This document shows, piece by piece, positions 50,747 to 59,569 of a stretch of 64,000 bases of DNA; position 1 is the first letter of the stretch; each line of letters opens with the position of its first letter. The stretch is taken from positions 124,001-188,000 of the forward strand of contig NZ_JAMJWG010000010.1 in NCBI RefSeq assembly GCF_024435355.1. Reading direction: 5' to 3'. This DNA is from Streptomyces odontomachi (lineage in GTDB: Bacteria > Actinomycetota > Actinomycetes > Streptomycetales > Streptomycetaceae). A model generated the notes under the pieces. It saw only the letters and a list, made by a program, of their open reading frames with translations, was not told the origin of the DNA and did not search any database. Position numbers and translations under genes: made by a program.

Positions 50747-51294
50747 GTCACCAGCGCCCCGGACTGGGGGGACCGCCCGCGCTGCACGGTGGTGGTGGAG
50801 CCCTGGCGGGCGCCCGAGCCGGGACCGGACGGCCCGTCGTCGTCCCGGAAACGCTCCAGGAAGGCCCGCTCTTCGGCGGTGAGCCGCCGCGGCCGCTGGG
50901 CCGTGAGGTCATACGGAACGACGACGGTGCTGGCGCGTGCGTACAGCGTGCCGCTGCCCGACCGGGTGCCGGCATCGCCGTCCAGAGCGGCGCCGGGTGC
51001 CTCGCCGTCCTTGATCTCGTACGTGAGGGTGACCGTCGCCGCGGTGATCTGGGTCACCCAGGTCTCGATGACGACGGGTTCGTGGCGGTGGAAGAGCGGC
51101 TTGAGGTAGTCGATCTCGTGACGGGCCACGACGGAACCGCCGGAGAAGGACGGCGAACCGTCCGCCCGCGCCAGCCGGAACATGAAGTCGATCCGCGCCT
51201 CCTCCAGATAGCGGACGAAGACGACGTTGTTGACATGCCCGAAGGCGTCCATGTCCGACCAGCGCAACGGGCAGTGGTAGATGTGCCGAGCCAC
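50743..51294 (-). CDS. Hotdog-fold acyl-CoA thioesterase
   Basis: 183 residues. 4-hydroxybenzoyl-CoA-thioesterase type: the N-terminal motif PLRWSDMDAFGHVNNVVFVR contains the catalytic Asp of this family, followed by YLEEARIDFMF and SVVARHEIDYLKPLFH. It hydrolyses acyl-CoA thioesters in the cytoplasm. GTG 51294, preceded by GGCGGAAG. A disordered, Ser/Gly/Arg-rich tail of about 30 residues follows the domain. It lies 14 bp after ettA on the same strand and overlaps the next gene. Confidence 0.88.
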   Translation of the reverse strand: MARHIYHCPLRWSDMDAFGHVNNVVFVRYLEEARIDFMFRLARADGSPSFSGGSVVARHEIDYLKPLFHRHEPVVIETWVTQITAATVTLTYEIKDGEAPGAALDGDAGTRSGSGTLYARASTVVVPYDLTAQRPRRLTAEERAFLERFRDDDGPSGPGSGARQGSTTTVQRGRSPQSGALVT

Positions 51295-51308
51295 AGCTTC
51301 CGCCCGCC

Positions 51309-52973
<1,665 letters not shown>

Positions 52974-53273
52974 AAGAAACCGTCCGGCAGCTTGGAACCT
53001 GCAGTATCAGTGTCGAATCTCGGTCGAGCCGCAGTATCGGCGCCCGCATCGACCTCGCGTCGACTCCGCCGCTTGAGGGCAGACACACCCATCTTGCCGT
53101 ACGGCAGGCCCCCTGCGGAAACCGGTTAGCCCGCACGCCCCCGGCGCCGAGCGCCGCGACGACCCGCGATGCGGGTCGGACCGGGTACCGGCAACCCCAC
53201 CGTAGGCCATACAGCACGACGATCCCACAGCGTGACGACGTCGTGACGGATCATGACCGTCCGATGGCGCACA

Positions 53274-53309
53274 ACGGCCCCGGCACGTCCTCAGGCGGGC
53301 CGGGGCCGT
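53274..53309 (-). terminator. Second stem downstream of the surface protein gene
   Basis: ACGGCCCCGGC (53274-53284) pairs perfectly with 53299-53309 across a 14-nt loop. With the stem at 53368 it forms a tandem termination region in front of ettA. Confidence 0.6.
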
Positions 53310-53367
53310 CTGCTCACGGGGTGCCACGGGGCACCCGGTATCCGTCGCACTCAGCTGTGCGGGGCGG

Positions 53368-53405
53368 GTCCGCGGCACCGGAGCGCGCTGCCCGGTGCCG
53401 CGGAC
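53368..53405 (-). terminator. Terminator of the surface protein gene
   Basis: GTCCGCGGCACCGG (53368-53381) pairs perfectly with 53392-53405 across a 10-nt loop. It begins 8 bp after the stop of the thioester-domain gene. Confidence 0.82.
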
Positions 53406-53413
53406 GCCTGCGC

Positions 53414-54790
53414 TCAGTGCTGCGCCGAGCTCTTCTTCCTGCGGACCAGGAAGACCGCCGCGCCGCCGACCACGACCAGGGCGACCGCAACGCCCGCGAT
53501 CATCGGAGTGGCGCTGGAGCTACCGGTCTCGGCAAGGTCGCGCCCGGAGGTGCCGCCCGCCGACGCCGGGCTGGGCTGCGAGGACGGCTGGGTGCTCTGC
53601 GTCTTGCAGTCCAGGACGCCCTTGAAGTGCTTCTCCATGCCGTTCGGGCCCTTGATCGTGAAGTCGTAGGCCTGGTCTTCCTTCAGGGGCACCGTGACCG
53701 TCTCGGACTTGCCGGCGGCGATGGTGTGCTTCACGCCGAGCAGCGTGAAGGTGTACGGCTGGTCACCCTTGTTGGTCGCCGTGATGTCCACGCCGTTCTT
53801 CGCGCAGTTCTTCTCCGCGGACAGGGCCGGGATCGGGCCCTGCTTGGCCCAGGTGGCCGTGGCGATCGCGGAGACCGTCGACTCGCTGGAGCCGGCGAGG
53901 ATCTGCGTCTGGCTGCGCGTCTCGGAGGCGAAGGCGCGGCCGACCGGGACAGTGGTGGACGCCTGGATCGTCAGCGCGGCGGTGCCGTCCTCGGCGCCCT
54001 GCGGGACGTCGAAGAAGAGCTCGCTGCCGTTCTTGGCGGTGGTGATCGGCTTACCGGCCTTGTCGACGATCTTCACACCGCTCGCCGCGGCGTCCGCGGG
54101 CGGGGTGACGGTGACCTGGCCGGCGTTGGTGTGGACGGTGACCGGGCCGAGCTTCTCCCCGGCGTGACCGGAGATCGCCGGCGGCTCCAGGCTCAGCGAC
54201 GACTTGGGCTCGGCGACGTTCTGCGCGCTCTTCTGGAGGTAGTCGGCGAGCTTCTCGGCTGCCGGGCTGGACGCGTCCACGTCGGCGTGGTCCGAGTAGC
54301 GCCAGATGGCCACCTGGGTGCCGGCTGCCGCGTCCTTCTCGGTCAGGCTGCCAGCACCGGCCTGCTCGGCCAGCGCCGAGAGGTCGTTCACCTGCGGGTA
54401 GGAGTGCTGAAGGATCCAGCTGATCTTGCCAGCGTCGGGGTTGGCGCCCAGCGAAGTACCACTCCAGGGGGTCTCCTGGTACTTCGCCTCCTTCTGCGTG
54501 GGGTTGTGGATGTCGATGCAGTACGTCTGCAACGTGCCGCCGTTGTCCACCGTCATCTCGAAGAGACCGGCGGACACCTTCTCGTCCCGGCCGTGGTCGT
54601 GGATGACCGCCTGACCGAAGGTCTTCAGGCCGCCGATGGTGGCAGTGGCCCCACCGTGCTGCTGCGGCGCGTCATCCGCCGTCGCGGAACCAGCGGCCGC
54701 CACGGTGCCCGCAGCCACGAGGCCGGACACCAGAGTCGCTGCGGCGAGACGGGCTACGCCTCGCCGGTACACAGAGAGTGCAGAAAACAA
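53414..54790 (-). CDS. Thioester-domain surface protein with LAETG sorting signal
   Basis: 458 residues, secreted and probably wall-anchored. A signal peptide ends near SATA-DD (38/39). The thioester domain has Cys 91 in TYCIDIHNP and Gln 159 in GTQVAIWRYSD, the pair that forms an internal Cys-Gln thioester in bacterial thioester domains, able to bond covalently to surface amines. Two beta domains follow, then a Ser/Pro/Gly spacer and the sorting signal LAETG at about 419-423, a hydrophobic stretch and RRKKSS. LAxTG is recognised by class E sortases of Streptomyces. TTG 54790, nine bases after GGAGG, is preferred over the frame start at 54823, because the signal peptide then begins correctly. 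Confidence 0.9.
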   Translation of the reverse strand: MFSALSVYRRGVARLAAATLVSGLVAAGTVAAAGSATADDAPQQHGGATATIGGLKTFGQAVIHDHGRDEKVSAGLFEMTVDNGGTLQTYCIDIHNPTQKEAKYQETPWSGTSLGANPDAGKISWILQHSYPQVNDLSALAEQAGAGSLTEKDAAAGTQVAIWRYSDHADVDASSPAAEKLADYLQKSAQNVAEPKSSLSLEPPAISGHAGEKLGPVTVHTNAGQVTVTPPADAAASGVKIVDKAGKPITTAKNGSELFFDVPQGAEDGTAALTIQASTTVPVGRAFASETRSQTQILAGSSESTVSAIATATWAKQGPIPALSAEKNCAKNGVDITATNKGDQPYTFTLLGVKHTIAAGKSETVTVPLKEDQAYDFTIKGPNGMEKHFKGVLDCKTQSTQPSSQPSPASAGGTSGRDLAETGSSSATPMIAGVAVALVVVGGAAVFLVRRKKSSAQH

Positions 54791-55111
54791 CAGAATTCCC
54801 CTCCGGGCGGGATCCGTTGACATGGGGGGTTAGTCGGCCCGCCAGCAGAATCAGATTCCCCGTGAGCTATGCCGGGCATCCTAGGAAGAGGGGCACATCA
54901 GGATCCCCACTCATACCATCGGATAACCGATCCGAATCGGAATCGTTATGCATGGCGGCCGCGAACACCCCGGCTGAACTGGCCTTATCGACAAATCAAT
55001 GATTGTCCGGGCTGGCAATCAGCCACGATTTGCGACGCTCTGACGCCATGTCGCGCGATTCGTATCGTGCACCGCGTATCGCGCACCATGCACCGCATAA
55101 CGCGCACTGCT
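54791..55111 (-). other. Gap between ssbB and the surface protein gene
   Basis: It holds an inverted repeat (54923-54949) and, nearer ssbB, two direct copies of CGTATCGYGCACC (55062-55074 and 55076-55088) within a degenerate GCGCAC-rich stretch that may serve as the ssbB terminator. No gene is supported. Confidence 0.5.
54923..54949. promoter_or_regulatory. Operator-like inverted repeat upstream of surface protein
   Basis: ATAAC...GTTAT ends and a TCCGA-A-TCGGA core share one dyad centre at 54936; 10 of 13 pairs match. It lies about 133 bp upstream of the TTG start, in an AT-richer stretch suited to a promoter. Confidence 0.4.
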
Positions 55112-55651
55112 TCACGTGGTGGCGGCATGGGCGGTGGCGGGTTCGGGAGTGGGTGCGGGCCATCCCTCGTCGGCGGTGGGATCCTCTTGTGCGGGGCGCT
55201 CCCACTGCACGGAGGGCTGCTCGTCCCCCATGCCGCCGGGCTTCGGCTCTCCGGACTGCACGGGGCGCGCTTCCGTCGGGACTCCGACCGTCCGCTGGGT
55301 CCTGCGGAACGCCGTCGTACCGCGCGAGAGGTCGTGGCCGACGGCGATGGCGTCGATGTCGGCCGACATCCACTGCTGGCCGCTGCCGCGGTCGTCCTGA
55401 CGCACCTTGAGCTTGCCCTGGACGATGACCGGCTCGCCCACGGAGAGCGACGCCGCCACGTTCGTCCCCAGGCTGCGCCAGGCCCAGACCGTGAAGAAAC
55501 TGGTGTGCCCGTCGACCCACTGCCCCGTCTCGCGGTCCCGGCGGCGAGCGGTCGCCGCCAGGCGGAAGCGCGCCACCGTACCGCTCGGCAACTCCCGGAA
55601 CACCGGAGCCGTTGCCACATTGCCCACCACGGTCACCATCGTCTCGCTCAC
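55112..55651 (-). CDS. ssbB: Single-stranded DNA-binding protein, SsbB type
   Basis: 179 residues from GTG 55651, behind AAGGGGG. The OB fold is recognisable: TMVTVVGNVATAPVFRELPS, VARFRLAATARRRDRETGQW, TSFFTVWAWRSLGTNVAASL, GEPVIVQGKLKVRQ. The C-terminus ends TAHAATT and lacks the acidic DDDxPF tip that recruits repair proteins, so it is the second (SsbB) paralogue, which in Streptomyces is linked to chromosome segregation during sporulation and not to essential replication. Between OB fold and C-terminus is a Pro/Glu-rich tail. Divergent from the protease gene. Confidence 0.92.
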   Translation of the reverse strand: MSETMVTVVGNVATAPVFRELPSGTVARFRLAATARRRDRETGQWVDGHTSFFTVWAWRSLGTNVAASLSVGEPVIVQGKLKVRQDDRGSGQQWMSADIDAIAVGHDLSRGTTAFRRTQRTVGVPTEARPVQSGEPKPGGMGDEQPSVQWERPAQEDPTADEGWPAPTPEPATAHAATT

Positions 55652-55966
55652 AGCGATCCCCCTTGCTCTTCCGACCTGCGGGTGCGGTCCCGGGCCGTCG
55701 GCCGGCCCGATCACGACCGCCGATCCAGAGTGCCTCCGGCGCGCAGTCCCCGCTGGAGCCTGTGGACGTCCACGGCATTGTGGATAACTCCGCCACCCGC
55801 AGGGGTGAACCACACCCGCGAGAGGCGAGCCGGGGACCTCGTGTGCCCACTGCCCGAAACACGGCCCTCACTTTTCGATATACCGAACATGGTTCGTGAT
55901 ATCGCAAGTTGGTGCTAGCTTGAGTGGGTCGTGTATCGCTCCTTCGGTCCTCGAGGAGGATGTCCG
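55652..55966. other. Divergent control region of ssbB and protease gene
   Basis: No gene is supported. The protease-proximal 100 bp are AT-rich and contain a 29-bp dyad (separate entry). GAGGAGG at 55953-55959 is the protease ribosome site. Confidence 0.55.
55876..55904. promoter_or_regulatory. 29-bp dyad operator candidate
   Basis: The arms 55876-55889 (CGATATACCGAACA) and 55891-55904 (GGTTCGTGATATCG) match in 11 of 14 positions around T55890. The outermost 6 bp (CGATAT/ATATCG) and the inner CGAAC/GTTCG are perfect. It lies 63 bp upstream of the protease start. It may overlap the promoter. Confidence 0.55.
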
Positions 55967-56686
55967 GTGGAAACATGCAGGATCACCCGACGCGCGGTGT
56001 TGACCGCGACGGCGGGGATGGCGGCCCTCGGTTCGGGTCTGTTGACCGGAACCGCCGAGGCGGCAACGGGATCGACGGCGAAGCCGGCCGCCGACCCGCC
56101 GACCGGGACGGTGCGAGTCTTCTGGCTCAGGCCCTCGGATGTGGCGTACGACCAGCGATACCCCGATGGCATCGCCGGTGTGATGCAAGAGGCACAGCGC
56201 TTCTACAAGCAGGAACTCGGCGTCACCTTCAAGCTCAACAACCCGGCGGTGGAAGTGGTCACGGGCGACCACCCGCGGTCCTGGTACGAGGACACCCCCA
56301 ACGGCGACGACGCTTACTGGTGGGTTGTCTTCAACATGCAGCAGGAACTGCTGGCCAAGCTCGGACTGCGGGCCCCGGACTCGCGCTGGCTGTGCGTCGG
56401 CGAGATCAGCGCCGAGAAGCAGGGCGTGTCCGGTGGTGGCGGCGGTGGCGGCTGGGTGATCCTCAGCGGCCATGACGCCGACGGCGGCGCCGGGACCAAC
56501 GGCGACATGAACCGGTGGTACGGCGGCATGGTGCACGAGCTCGGCCACGCCTTCGGCCTGCCCGACTCCACGTACACCGACGGCACGCCGATGTCCGCGT
56601 CGTTCTACAGCTACCCGAACTGCCATTTCAGCCAGGACCAGAAGAACGGGATCCTGAACGGCCCGTACCGCACCTTCCTGTCCTGA
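55967..56686 (+). CDS. Secreted zinc metalloprotease, metzincin-like HExxH
   Basis: 239 residues. The N-terminus ITRRAVLTATAGMAALGSG is a twin-arginine-like signal ending near AEAATG. The zinc motif VHELGHAFGLPDS gives His-Glu-x2-His-x5-Asp, close to the short HExxHxxGxxD form of snapalysin-type proteases, followed by a possible Met-turn (GTPMSASFYSY). A Gly-rich loop (GVSGGGGGGGW) lies upstream of the zinc site. GTG 55967 is chosen for GAGGAGG seven bases before; GTG 55931 would add 12 residues. Two residues of the mature part (WLCVGE, YPNCHF) may form a disulfide. Extracellular proteolysis is inferred. Confidence 0.82.
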   Translation: METCRITRRAVLTATAGMAALGSGLLTGTAEAATGSTAKPAADPPTGTVRVFWLRPSDVAYDQRYPDGIAGVMQEAQRFYKQELGVTFKLNNPAVEVVTGDHPRSWYEDTPNGDDAYWWVVFNMQQELLAKLGLRAPDSRWLCVGEISAEKQGVSGGGGGGGWVILSGHDADGGAGTNGDMNRWYGGMVHELGHAFGLPDSTYTDGTPMSASFYSYPNCHFSQDQKNGILNGPYRTFLS

Positions 56687-56713
56687 GCCCCCCGGCAAGG
56701 TCACTTTTTTGGT

Positions 56714-56763
56714 AGGGCTTGGCCGGTTTGGCGCTCCGCCAACCGCCAAGGCAGCCAAGCCCT
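56714..56763. terminator. Bidirectional terminator between protease and SDR genes
   Basis: The outer stem AGGGCTTGGC (56714-56723) pairs with GCCAAGCCCT (56754-56763). Inside, CGGTTTGGCG pairs with CGCCAACCG with one bulge. A run of six T (56705-56710) flanks it on the side that serves the minus-strand transcript. Confidence 0.85.
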
Positions 56764-56778
56764 GTGAGACCGTCCCCG

Positions 56779-57528
56779 CTAACGCCCCAGCGCCGCGCCG
56801 CCGTTGACGTGCAGCAGCTGGCCCGTCATGTAGGCCGCTTCCGGTGAGGCCAGGTAGCGGATGGCGGCGGCGATCTCCGCAGGGTGACCGGGCTGCTTCG
56901 TGAGGGACTGCGCGACGCGGGAGGCGACGAACTCCGGGGTCGCACGGTCGCCGAAGAACTCCGTGTCACCGACGAAGCCGGGAGCCACCGCGTTGACGGT
57001 GATGCCGTCCGCGCCGACGCGCTGGGCGAGGTCGTACGTGTACGTGTTGACCCAGCCCTTGGAGCCGCCGTACGAGCCGGGGCCGCGCAGCGAGGCGATG
57101 GAGGAGAGCTGGACGATGCGACCGCCGGGACGGCGAACGTGAGCCAGGAGTGCCTCGCTCAGCAGGACCGCCGTGAGGACGTTCGCGTCGAAGTTGCGGC
57201 GGTAGCTCTCGGCGATGGACTCCAGCGTTCCGTCGTGGGAAGGGGCCACGTTGCCGCCTGCGTTGGCGACGAGCACGTCCACCGGGGTCTCGTCCGCGGT
57301 GATGAACTCCCGCGCCGCCGCCACCTGTCCCGGATCCGACAGATCCGCGGCGTACCAGGTCGCCGTGGCCTCACCGTGCTGCTCGTTCAGCTCGTCGGCC
57401 GCCTTGCGGAGCACGTCCGCGCGGCGTCCGAGCAGCACCACGCGGTCTCCGTCCGCGGCGAAGGCCTCCGCCGTCGCCAGGCCGATTCCGGTACCGCCGC
57501 CGGACACCACCACGCGTCGCTGGGTCAT
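56779..57528 (-). CDS. Short-chain dehydrogenase/reductase
   Basis: 249 residues, classical SDR. Cofactor motif SGGGTGIGLA at 9-18 with ADLSD and NAGGN; catalytic Ser in LSSIASLRG and Tyr-x3-Lys in YGGSKGW. RRADV after the second strand suggests preference for NADP(H). Oxidises or reduces an unknown alcohol/ketone substrate in the cytoplasm; resembles FabG-like enzymes of unassigned role. ATG 57528. A 10-bp palindrome lies 19 bp upstream of the start. Confidence 0.9.
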   Translation of the reverse strand: MTQRRVVVSGGGTGIGLATAEAFAADGDRVVLLGRRADVLRKAADELNEQHGEATATWYAADLSDPGQVAAAREFITADETPVDVLVANAGGNVAPSHDGTLESIAESYRRNFDANVLTAVLLSEALLAHVRRPGGRIVQLSSIASLRGPGSYGGSKGWVNTYTYDLAQRVGADGITVNAVAPGFVGDTEFFGDRATPEFVASRVAQSLTKQPGHPAEIAAAIRYLASPEAAYMTGQLLHVNGGAALGR

Positions 57529-57546
57529 GACCCACCCACCCCATTC

Positions 57547-57556
57547 TCACATGTGA
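57547..57556. promoter_or_regulatory. Short palindrome upstream of the SDR gene
   Basis: TCACATGTGA is a perfect 10-bp dyad in an AT-richer patch that continues GAATTCTGGTCACGTG. It could be a regulator site at the SDR promoter. Confidence 0.35.
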
Positions 57557-57708
57557 ATTCTGGTCACGTGTACGTACGATGGGGCACGCTACGGAGCGGG
57601 GTGACACGGCGTCAAGGGCAACTTTCGGGCGCTGTCGTGGTGCGCGGTGGTGCGCGGTGGTGCACGGTGGCGCGCAGCCGGACGTCGTAGTACGCCGTGA
57701 TACGCCGC

Positions 57709-57735
57709 GAGGGCGGCCGATCGCCGGCCGCCCTC
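57709..57735 (-). terminator. Terminator of the xylanase gene
   Basis: GAGGGCGGCCG (57709-57719) pairs perfectly with CGGCCGCCCTC (57725-57735) across a 5-nt loop, 22 bp after the xylanase stop. Confidence 0.85.
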
Positions 57736-57756
57736 GAAGGTCCCTACGAACGTGCT

Positions 57757-59403
57757 TTACGGCTCGGTGCCGTAGACCACGGCACCGCCGATGTACGTGC
57801 CGATCTCTGGTGCGTCTTGGTAGGTGGTGTTGCTGCCGTGGCTGTAGTCGTCCGACTCGTCGAAGCTGGACCAGTCGCCCTTGCTGACGCGCAGCTGGAT
57901 GTCGCCGGTGGACGAGCCGGGGGCGAGGCTGCCGGAGGAGAAGGAGACCTCCAGGTAGTGGTCGGCGCCCAAGACGGCGCCGGCCATCGTCTGCACGGAG
58001 GGCTTGACGGAGGCGCAGCCCACCGCGGCGTAGTCGCACCAGGCTCCGAACGAGCCGGCCGCGGAGTCGGCGGTGAACCAGTAGCGGACGGTGACGTCGG
58101 TGAGGTCGACCGTGCTGCTGCCGGTGTTGACCAGCTGGAGCGTGGGCCTGATCGCGCTGTCGTCCACCGCGGAGTCGGCGTTCTTGTACTGCACCTTCAG
58201 GGCGCCTGAACCCGGGTCACCGGGATCCCCCGGGTCACCCGGGTCGGTGGTGCCGCCCAGCTCCGTGTAGAGGGTGTCGTACGCCTCCTTGGTCTGGAGG
58301 TTCTCGTCCCACGGGCAGGCCGAGCCCTCGCCGTTGAAGGTGCCGGGCACCCAGGAGTACTTGTCCGTGTAGTCCCAGATGGTGATGCCGACGCAGCGCG
58401 AGATGCCGAGGCAGGCGTCCACGGCCTGCTTGTAGTAGCTGTTCTGGCTGGCCACCTTGGTGGCGTCGGCGGGCAGCTGCATCCGCACGTCGAGCTCGGT
58501 GATGGACACGTCGAGACCGAGGTCGGCGAAGCGCTGCATGTTGGCCTGCATGTTGTACGGGAAGCCGTACTGCACGGCCAGGTGCCCCTGGAAGCCGACC
58601 CCGTCGATCGGCACGCCGTCCGCGACCAGCTCGCTCACCAGGGCGTACATGGCGTCCGCCTTCGAGCCCTGGCCCTCGATGTTGTAGTCGTTGATGTACA
58701 GCTTGGCGTCCGGGTCCGCGGCGTGCGCGGTGCGGAACGCGTCGGCGATGTAGTCCTTGCCCATCGCGTTGTAGAACGCGTCGGTGCGGTAGGTGCCGTC
58801 GTCGTTGAAGGGCTCGTTGACCACGTCCCAGGCGAAGACCTGGCCCTTGTAGTGGGTGGCCTCGTTGGTGATGTGGTTCTCCATGGCCGCCTGGACCTGG
58901 CTGGACGGCAGCGACGAGACCCAGCTGGGCAGCTGGTTGTGCCAGACGAGGTTGTGCCCGCGCACCGCCTGGCCGTGCTCCTTGGCGAAGCTGACGACCG
59001 CGTCACCCTTGGTGTAGTTGAACTGGCCCTGGCTGGGCTCGATGGTGTCCCACTTCATGGAGTTGCCAGGGGTGATCTGGCCGAACTCGCTGCCCAGGAT
59101 GCTGGTGTACGCGGCGTCCGAAAGCTCGGGGTTGTCCGTGGCGGACCCGAAGTACCGGCCCTTGGCCTGGGCGAGGTCGTCGAGGGTGCTCGCCTCGGCG
59201 GCGGAGACGGCGGTCCGTGCGGTGGCCGAGCCGGTCGCCACGGGGGCCGCTCCCGCGGTGGGCGCGAGGCCCACGGTGAGCGCGCCGAGCGCGACGGCCA
59301 CCACCGCCGGGAGCACGCCCTTCAGCGCGCGCCCTCGGGCCTGCGGCCGTCCGGCCGGCTCGACCTCCGGTCTACTCGGTCCGATCCTTCTGATCCACGT
59401 CAT
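57757..59403 (-). CDS. Secreted GH10 endo-beta-1,4-xylanase with CBM3
   Basis: 548 residues. The signal peptide follows the basic start MTWIRRIGPSRPEV and ends near GAAPVA. GH10 barrel from about 85: HNLVWHNQLPSWV, acid/base Glu in WDVVNEPFND, YINDYNIEGQG, nucleophile Glu in SITELDVRMQ, and GITIWDYTDKYSW. A (DPG)n linker (DPGDPGDPGDPG) joins it to a family 3 cellulose-binding module (LKVQYKNADSAVDDSAIRP, TVRYWFTAD). It degrades xylan attached to cellulose outside the cell. ATG 59403 has AAAGGGA six bases upstream; the frame start at 59430 lacks one. A CebR operator and a good promoter precede it. Confidence 0.95.
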   Translation of the reverse strand: MTWIRRIGPSRPEVEPAGRPQARGRALKGVLPAVVAVALGALTVGLAPTAGAAPVATGSATARTAVSAAEASTLDDLAQAKGRYFGSATDNPELSDAAYTSILGSEFGQITPGNSMKWDTIEPSQGQFNYTKGDAVVSFAKEHGQAVRGHNLVWHNQLPSWVSSLPSSQVQAAMENHITNEATHYKGQVFAWDVVNEPFNDDGTYRTDAFYNAMGKDYIADAFRTAHAADPDAKLYINDYNIEGQGSKADAMYALVSELVADGVPIDGVGFQGHLAVQYGFPYNMQANMQRFADLGLDVSITELDVRMQLPADATKVASQNSYYKQAVDACLGISRCVGITIWDYTDKYSWVPGTFNGEGSACPWDENLQTKEAYDTLYTELGGTTDPGDPGDPGDPGSGALKVQYKNADSAVDDSAIRPTLQLVNTGSSTVDLTDVTVRYWFTADSAAGSFGAWCDYAAVGCASVKPSVQTMAGAVLGADHYLEVSFSSGSLAPGSSTGDIQLRVSKGDWSSFDESDDYSHGSNTTYQDAPEIGTYIGGAVVYGTEP

Positions 59404-59448
59404 GTCGGTCCCTTTGCATCGGCTGGCCACGGACTCCCGTCCGCGTCA

Positions 59449-59462
59449 TGGGAGCGCTCCCA
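59449..59462. promoter_or_regulatory. CebR operator
   Basis: TGGGAGCGCTCCCA is the perfect 14-bp palindrome established as the CebR box, at which the LacI-type cellobiose/cellotriose-responsive repressor binds cellulolytic genes. Its near edge is 46 bp upstream of the xylanase ATG and overlaps the likely transcription start. Confidence 0.93.
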
Positions 59463-59490
59463 ATCTCGCTGTGTTAAATGCACCTGTCAA
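59462..59490 (-). promoter_or_regulatory. Promoter of the xylanase gene
   Basis: On the minus strand TTGACA (59490-59485) is followed after 17 bp by GAGATT (59467-59462). The CebR box begins at the last base of the -10, so bound CebR would block initiation or clearance. Confidence 0.65.
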
Positions 59491-59569
59491 GGAGTCGGAC
59501 ATGCACCGCCTGCTGCCGGCTCGCTACGGCCGGCCTGGACGGGAGAGGCCCCGGGCAGCCCGCCCCGGC

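Larger units (their letters stand above)
52974..53413 (-). other. Gap between ettA and the surface protein gene
   Basis: No gene is supported. Nearest ettA, a possible leader contains GACCCGC-GAT-GCGGGTC (53161-53177) and the adjacent GGCGC/GCGCC hairpin. The upper part holds three terminator-like stems: 53274-53309 (11 bp), 53319-53336 (GGGTGCC/GGCACCC) and the strongest at 53368-53405. Confidence 0.6.

Noticed and set aside
55879..55902. LexA (SOS) box near ssbB
   Set aside because: The half-sites are GAAC-N3-GTTC; the actinobacterial LexA site needs four central bases.
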